Of a stretch of 11,154 nucleotides of DNA, positions 7,804 to 11,154 are shown piece by piece. The notes under the pieces were generated by a model. It was given only the letters and a program-made list of their open reading frames with translations, was not told the origin of the DNA and did no database searches. This DNA comes from CAIOHW01 sp046317855 (GTDB lineage Bacteria; Bdellovibrionota; UBA1018), in NCBI GenBank assembly GCA_046317855.1, contig JBKCVM010000117.1:1-11154 (forward strand), in the 5' to 3' direction. Positions within the stretch are counted from its first letter, which is position 1, and every line of letters starts with the position of its first letter. The translations under genes were made by a program, and so were the position numbers.

Positions 7804-9315
7804 ATGTCCCATTCAGGCTACGGCGATTCGAACCTTCCTCTGGAGCTTGCGCTGGTGCGCGATGAGATTCGAGCACACGCGGAGGCGTATGGACTCGATC
7901 CGTTTGAAGTGATTTTTGAAATGGTCGATTCCGACCAGATCAACTCGTTGGCTGCTTTAGGTGGTTTTCCTGTTCGTTATCCTCATTGGCGCTTTGGAAT
8001 GGATTACGACCAGTTTTCAAAGGGCTATGAATGGGGCCTTCAAAAAATTTACGAGATGGTGATCAATACGGATCCCTCCTATGCGTACCTCATGAAGTCC
8101 AACTCCATGGTCGATCAGAAGACCGTGATGGCGCATGTGTATGGGCACGTGGATTTTTTCAAAAATAACCAGTGGTTCGGAAAAACGAACCGTAAGATGC
8201 TCGACACCATGGCTAATCACGCTGTGCGTATCCGGGAGTTCATGGATCGCTACGGGCAGGACCGGGTGGAGAACTTTATTGACCGATGCCTGGCGCTTGA
8301 AAACTTGATCGACCCCTACCTTCCGTTTGTAGAAACGAAGTCGCGTAAGCCTCGGGGTGACGAAGAAATAGTAGAGAAAACCACCGACGGTCCGGGGCGC
8401 TTTAAGGTGGATCGTTCTTATATGGATGATTTTATCAATCCTCCGGAGTTTGTTGAGGCGCAGAAAAAGCGCATGGAGGACAAAAATCGCCAGTCGAAAA
8501 AAAATCCCTCCGAGCCTCAAAAAGACGTGCTCTTTTATTTACTCCAAAACGCTCCTCTGGAGGACTGGGAGCACCAGGTGCTCTCGATCGTGCGTGACGA
8601 GGCCTATTACTTTGCTCCGCAGGCCCAAACCAAGATCATGAACGAGGGGTGGGCTAGCTACTGGCATTCCAAGATCCTGACCGAAAAAGCCCTCAAGGAC
8701 AGTGAGGTCATCGACTTTTGCGACCACAACGCAGGGGTGCTTGCCATGCAGCCGGGACGGATCAACCCCTACAAGATCGGAGTGGAGCTCTTTCGTGAGA
8801 TCGAGGACCGCTGGAACCGTGGAAAGTTTGGAAAAGAATATGATGAATGCGACGATCTGCAAGCCAAGGCTCGCTGGGATCGTAAACTTGGCCAGGGCCG
8901 CAAGAAGATCTTCGAGGTCAGGCGCGCCTACAACGACGTGACTTTTATTGACGAGTTCATGACCGAGGAGTTCTGCGAGCGGCTCAAGCTCTACACTTAC
9001 GGGTTCAATCGTCGCACCAACCAGTATGAGATCGTCGATCGTGATCACCGCAAGGTGAAGGACAAGCTCTTGTTCCAGCTCTCCAATCTGGGACAACCCT
9101 TTGTCTATGTGGTGGACGGAAACTTTCAGAACAAGGGTGAGCTCTTGCTCTGGCACAAACACCAGGGTCTGGATCTCGACTTCAAGTGGGCGCGGGAGAC
9201 GTTGCGCTCGGTCTCGGAGATCTGGAAGCGCCCGGTGAACCTCGAGACCGAGGTCGACAGCCAAAAGAAACTTTTGAGCTACGCCGAGGGCGAGTTCTCA
9301 GAAAAGTTTGTCTGA
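7804..9315 (+). CDS. spoVR: SpoVR family protein (YcgB homologue)
   Basis: This 503-residue cytoplasmic protein matches the SpoVR/YcgB family (about 470-510 residues) along its whole length. Hallmarks are GGFPVRYPHWRFGM at residues 53-66, KIYEMVIN at 81-88, HVYGHVDFFKNN at 111-122, NEGWASYWH at 280-288, YKIGVELFREIEDRWNRG, FIDEFMTEEFC and a C-terminal GELLLWHKHQG. SpoVR affects spore cortex formation in Bacillus, and its relatives in non-sporulating bacteria travel with PrkA and YeaH; the molecular activity is not established. The conserved histidines (H111, H115, H288) could be metal ligands, but that is inference. The gene begins 13 bases after the yeaH stop with GTGAGG as a modest ribosome site overlapping that stop, so it is the third gene of the operon. 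Its stop lies 8 bases from the convergent pilin gene. Confidence 0.97.
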   Translation: MSHSGYGDSNLPLELALVRDEIRAHAEAYGLDPFEVIFEMVDSDQINSLAALGGFPVRYPHWRFGMDYDQFSKGYEWGLQKIYEMVINTDPSYAYLMKSNSMVDQKTVMAHVYGHVDFFKNNQWFGKTNRKMLDTMANHAVRIREFMDRYGQDRVENFIDRCLALENLIDPYLPFVETKSRKPRGDEEIVEKTTDGPGRFKVDRSYMDDFINPPEFVEAQKKRMEDKNRQSKKNPSEPQKDVLFYLLQNAPLEDWEHQVLSIVRDEAYYFAPQAQTKIMNEGWASYWHSKILTEKALKDSEVIDFCDHNAGVLAMQPGRINPYKIGVELFREIEDRWNRGKFGKEYDECDDLQAKARWDRKLGQGRKKIFEVRRAYNDVTFIDEFMTEEFCERLKLYTYGFNRRTNQYEIVDRDHRKVKDKLLFQLSNLGQPFVYVVDGNFQNKGELLLWHKHQGLDLDFKWARETLRSVSEIWKRPVNLETEVDSQKKLLSYAEGEFSEKFV

Positions 9316-9323
9316 ACTGGGTC

Positions 9324-9863
9324 TTAGGGTTGAGGTAACTCCAGTCGCTCCAAGGAGCCTTCAGCATTCATCGACCATCCGTCTAATTCTGTACTCGAGT
9401 TCTTGATGCTTCCCCACGCCACCGCTCGAAATGTGGGAGGGATCAGTGGATCGTGTTGGCAGCAGTAGTCTGCACCTGATGAAATTGCCTCTGCCGAAGG
9501 TCTAGATCCAGCCTGTTCTGAGGGTTCCCACCAGCCCCGGCCCCCCGAGGGCGGGTTGACGTCTCCGAGGCACATCGTCAGAGGGAACCCTCGCAGGTAG
9601 TAGCCCCGAGCCACCCCCGTGTTTACCTCCTGGGGGCTGTAGCCGATGCCGTCGAGCGCGCAGGTGTAGCCACCACTTTCTGCAAACCAGATCTTTTCGA
9701 GTTTGTAGATGGTCGATAGCTCAATCTTTGCTTCAACCTGTCGAGCTCGCGCCTGGAACCCGCGGTATTGAGGCACAGCTACCGAGATGAGGATTCCAAT
9801 CAGGCTCACCGAGATCATGAGCTCGATCAAACTAAATCCGCCCTGGGGAGCCTGCTTAGGCAT
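9324..9863 (-). CDS. Type IV pilin / pilin-like protein with class IVa leader
   Basis: This 179-residue prepilin is a subunit of a type IV pilus or related filament. The leader MPKQAPQGG is followed by FSLIELMISV, so prepilin peptidase should cut after G9 and methylate F10; Glu5 of the mature protein (E14) is present. The hydrophobic alpha-1 helix runs to about residue 33, then an amphipathic helix to about 60, then a globular domain rich in Gly, Pro and aromatics. Cysteines C68, C98, C134 and C135 may form disulfides. A reading from GTG 9959 would add 32 residues, but this would bury the leader and has no Shine-Dalgarno, so ATG 9863 is preferred. No other pilus assembly gene is visible, so major or minor pilin status cannot be decided. 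It is convergent with spoVR and divergent from the receiver gene. Confidence 0.9.
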   Translation of the reverse strand: MPKQAPQGGFSLIELMISVSLIGILISVAVPQYRGFQARARQVEAKIELSTIYKLEKIWFAESGGYTCALDGIGYSPQEVNTGVARGYYLRGFPLTMCLGDVNPPSGGRGWWEPSEQAGSRPSAEAISSGADYCCQHDPLIPPTFRAVAWGSIKNSSTELDGWSMNAEGSLERLELPQP

Positions 9864-9872
9864 GTGATTACA

Positions 9873-9901
9873 AGTATATACTATGCAGCGAGAGAGTCCA
9901 A
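9873..9901 (-). promoter_or_regulatory. Candidate pilin promoter giving a nearly leaderless mRNA
   Basis: On the minus strand TTGGAC (9901-9896) and TATACT (9878-9873) are spaced by 17 bases. Transcription would begin about 9866, only 3-4 bases before the pilin ATG at 9863, and indeed no Shine-Dalgarno is visible there. The -10 lies within the perfect 10-base palindrome AGTATATACT (9873-9882). The -35 match is modest, so a more distant promoter remains possible. Confidence 0.4.
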
Positions 9902-10023
9902 GGTCAGTGAGGCCTGGTGCTTTGAGGCCAGAGTGTGTCTGAAAAGATTTTGGGGTCACTGATTGGGCTTCACAATTTCTTCAATAGGACAGCAGTGAGC
10001 TTGAGTGAGAAACTTTAAGGCAC

Positions 10024-10027
10024 GGAG
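10024..10027 (+). promoter_or_regulatory. Ribosome binding site for the receiver gene (GTG start)
   Basis: GGAG sits 9 bases before the GTG at 10037, which supports this non-ATG start. No convincing promoter could be picked in the rest of the 173-base divergent spacer (9864-10036). Confidence 0.6.
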
Positions 10028-10036
10028 AATCGTACC

Positions 10037-10459
10037 GTGAGCTTAAAAGTAGCGATCTTTGAAGACGACAAGGAACTGGCAGATCTTTTGAAAGAGCGGA
10101 TGGAAGACCGTCATTTTGAAGTGGTGAATTACTACAGTCTCTTGGACTCTTCTTGGCAGAGCAGTGACATTGTTTTGGCTGATTTTCGTAATAAAATTGT
10201 CCCGTTTTCTGAAGTGGTCGACCTCGCGCGACAGACTCATCTTCCGGTGATCGCGATTTCAGGGGCTGAAACCCAGTTTAGGCCCCAGCTGCTCAAGCCC
10301 TTTTTGATTGATGATCTTGAGGGGTTTGTTCTCAAAGTGCTTCGTGATGCCGGGCCCAGGACTGGAACCGTCAAGGAAAAGAACCAGAAGAAAAATAGCC
10401 AGAAGAAAAACAATGTCCATCCAAGGGGCTTGCTCTCTATTTTTAAACTGACCTCTTGA
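10037..10459 (+). CDS. Short atypical stand-alone response-regulator receiver protein
   Basis: This 140-residue protein is a single receiver-like domain plus a basic tail. The acidic pocket E9-D10-D11 follows the first beta strand (VAIFEDD), D49 in VLADFR sits where the phosphoacceptor belongs, S75 in VIAISGAE fits the switch Ser/Thr and K87-P88-F89 is the conserved Lys-Pro. The essential receiver residues are thus present, but the domain is short (about 103 residues against the usual 115-120) because of compressed spacing between D49 and the switch strand. No output domain follows; instead there is a Lys/Asn-rich tail (113-126) and a final PRGLLSIFKLTS. No histidine kinase lies nearby. It could be a CheY-like phosphorelay or scaffold protein; the partner is unknown. 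The start is GTG with GGAG upstream. Confidence 0.75.
   Translation: MSLKVAIFEDDKELADLLKERMEDRHFEVVNYYSLLDSSWQSSDIVLADFRNKIVPFSEVVDLARQTHLPVIAISGAETQFRPQLLKPFLIDDLEGFVLKVLRDAGPRTGTVKEKNQKKNSQKKNNVHPRGLLSIFKLTS
10382..10411 (+). repeat. Two-copy 15-base tandem repeat in the receiver tail
   Basis: AACCAGAAGAAAAAT and AGCCAGAAGAAAAAC follow each other directly, sharing a 12-base core, and encode NQKKN and SQKKN. The unit is a multiple of three, so copy number could change without shifting the frame. Confidence 0.8.
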
Positions 10460-10482
10460 TCTCAACGCGCCCGCTAAGTGAG

Positions 10483-10980
10483 TTACTGAGAGAGAAGTTT
10501 TTTAAGAAGAGTCTTAGCGCCTACTCCGCTGAGCTCCTGCGCCTGTTGGCTGAGTTCTGGCGGGATGGTGTAGATTCCGGTCTTTTCAAATGGAATGGTG
10601 ATTCCCAGAACTGTTGCACTGCCACGAACGCGGTAAGGAAGTTCCTTTCTTCCCTTAAGGAGCTCTGTCATCAGCACAACGCTGGAGTGGGGGATTTGGA
10701 TCGGAAGCGAGACTTCTGAGGCTGAGCTCCCAGGCAGCGTCACTGCCGCGGGAAGCGCTCCGGAGCCAACCCTCTTCTCATCCAAAAAAGCCTCGTACTG
10801 AAGCGCCGAAATCGGAGCGCCAATGAAGTTCTCGTTTTCTACTTCTAGTAGAATCCGCCAGGAAGTGTGCTTGAGATGGATGCTCTCAAACTGCATTTCT
10901 TTAAAACGAGCCTTGGGAACGCTCGGGGTAGCACACCCAGCAAGAACCACCAAAAAAAGAAGACGGGTAAACACCATCAT
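10483..10980 (-). CDS. LEA14/WHy-domain lipoprotein
   Basis: This 165-residue lipoprotein has a signal peptide (MMVFTRLLFLVVLAGC) with lipobox LAGC; Cys16 would be lipidated. Alanine at +2 fits outer-membrane sorting by the Lol rule. The mature part (about 27-140) resembles the LEA type 2 / WHy fold: WRILLEVENENFIGAPISAL, YEAFLDEKRVGSG, a Pro-rich turn, PIQIP and FEKTGIYTIP. Bacterial WHy lipoproteins are linked to desiccation and envelope stress, but the exact role here is unknown. The first of two adjacent ATGs (10980) is chosen because AGGAG lies 7 bases upstream. That ATG overlaps the stop of the preceding ORF as ATGA. The gene is convergent with the receiver gene, with 23 bases between the stops. 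The family assignment rests on pattern recognition only. Confidence 0.8.
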   Translation of the reverse strand: MMVFTRLLFLVVLAGCATPSVPKARFKEMQFESIHLKHTSWRILLEVENENFIGAPISALQYEAFLDEKRVGSGALPAAVTLPGSSASEVSLPIQIPHSSVVLMTELLKGRKELPYRVRGSATVLGITIPFEKTGIYTIPPELSQQAQELSGVGAKTLLKKLLSQ

Positions 10981-11154
10981 CCCTGCTCTCCTAGAGCACC
11001 TAACCATACAGCAGGGGGTTTGGATACAAATCGGCGTGAGGCAAAGTACCCCAAGGCAGCGCCCGACAGTGAAAAACCACCGATGATCATGCCACAAAGA
11101 CTAGCAGAGGGGAGGAGCACTGGACTCTCGAAAAGCCAGCGGCTCATGGCACCG
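10977..11154 (-). CDS. 3' end of an unidentified membrane ORF entering from the right edge
   Basis: The minus frame is open from the window end (58 codons visible) to a TGA at 10979-10977 that overlaps the lipoprotein ATG as ATGA. It contains an ATG at 11147, which would give a 56-residue protein beginning MSRWLFESPVLLP, but the frame stays open beyond it, so it may equally be the C-terminus of a longer gene. One Gly/Ser-rich hydrophobic stretch (ASLCGMIIGGFSLSGAALGY) looks like a transmembrane helix, followed by a basic ASRRFVSKP segment and a short tail ending GALGEQG. I do not recognise the family. The 4-base overlap and the lipoprotein ribosome site inside its 3' end suggest a shared operon. 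Confidence 0.5.
   Translation of the reverse strand, partial: GAMSRWLFESPVLLPSASLCGMIIGGFSLSGAALGYFASRRFVSKPPAVWLGALGEQG
10988..10992 (-). promoter_or_regulatory. Ribosome binding site of the LEA14-like lipoprotein gene
   Basis: AGGAG on the minus strand, 7 bases before ATG 10980, lies inside the end of the upstream ORF and selects the first of two adjacent ATG codons. Confidence 0.7.

Noticed and set aside
9347..9358. GCTCC-AA-GGAGC as a terminator for spoVR
   Set aside because: The loop is only 2 bases, no T-run follows, and it lies inside the pilin coding sequence.
9915..9940. Sigma-54-type promoter for the pilin gene (TGGC with a downstream GC)
   Set aside because: The GG-to-GC offset is about 9 bases rather than 12, and the TTGCA element is absent.
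9864..9959. N-terminal extension of the pilin from GTG 9959
   Set aside because: It would place 32 residues before a canonical 9-residue prepilin leader and has no Shine-Dalgarno.

Overview
The window looks like chromosomal DNA from a Gram-negative bacterium of moderate GC content. The lipoprotein, the type IV pilin family and the pairing of a membrane-anchored M23 peptidase with secA suggest the former Deltaproteobacteria, perhaps Bdellovibrionota. That placement is inference from gene content and protein style, not from a marker gene.

Positions 1-4509 hold a minus-strand operon. Read in its own direction it runs: a possible 48-codon leader ORF, a PP2C-type Ser/Thr phosphatase, a membrane-anchored coiled-coil M23 peptidase, then secA, which runs off the left edge. 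The first three are joined by 4-base ATGA stop/start overlaps, and secA follows 14 bases after the peptidase stop.

Positions 4573-9315 hold the divergent plus-strand operon prkA - yeaH-type VWA gene - spoVR. The first two overlap by 4 bases (GTGA) and spoVR follows after 13 bases. This is the conserved PrkA/YeaG - YeaH/YhbH - SpoVR/YcgB stress and sporulation-associated triad: a AAA-type ATPase/kinase, a MIDAS-bearing von Willebrand A partner, and SpoVR. The most interesting point here is the PP2C gene, which is transcribed divergently from the same roughly 200-base control region and so forms a candidate kinase/phosphatase pair.

Positions 9324-11154 hold smaller genes: a type IV pilin on the minus strand, apparently with a nearly leaderless promoter; a short atypical stand-alone receiver protein on the plus strand; and a minus-strand LEA14/WHy-domain lipoprotein, which is overlapped (ATGA) by the 3' end of a small membrane ORF entering from the right edge.

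I saw no rRNA, tRNA, CRISPR array, insertion sequence or phage gene. Both convergent gene junctions are too short for an ordinary intrinsic terminator.
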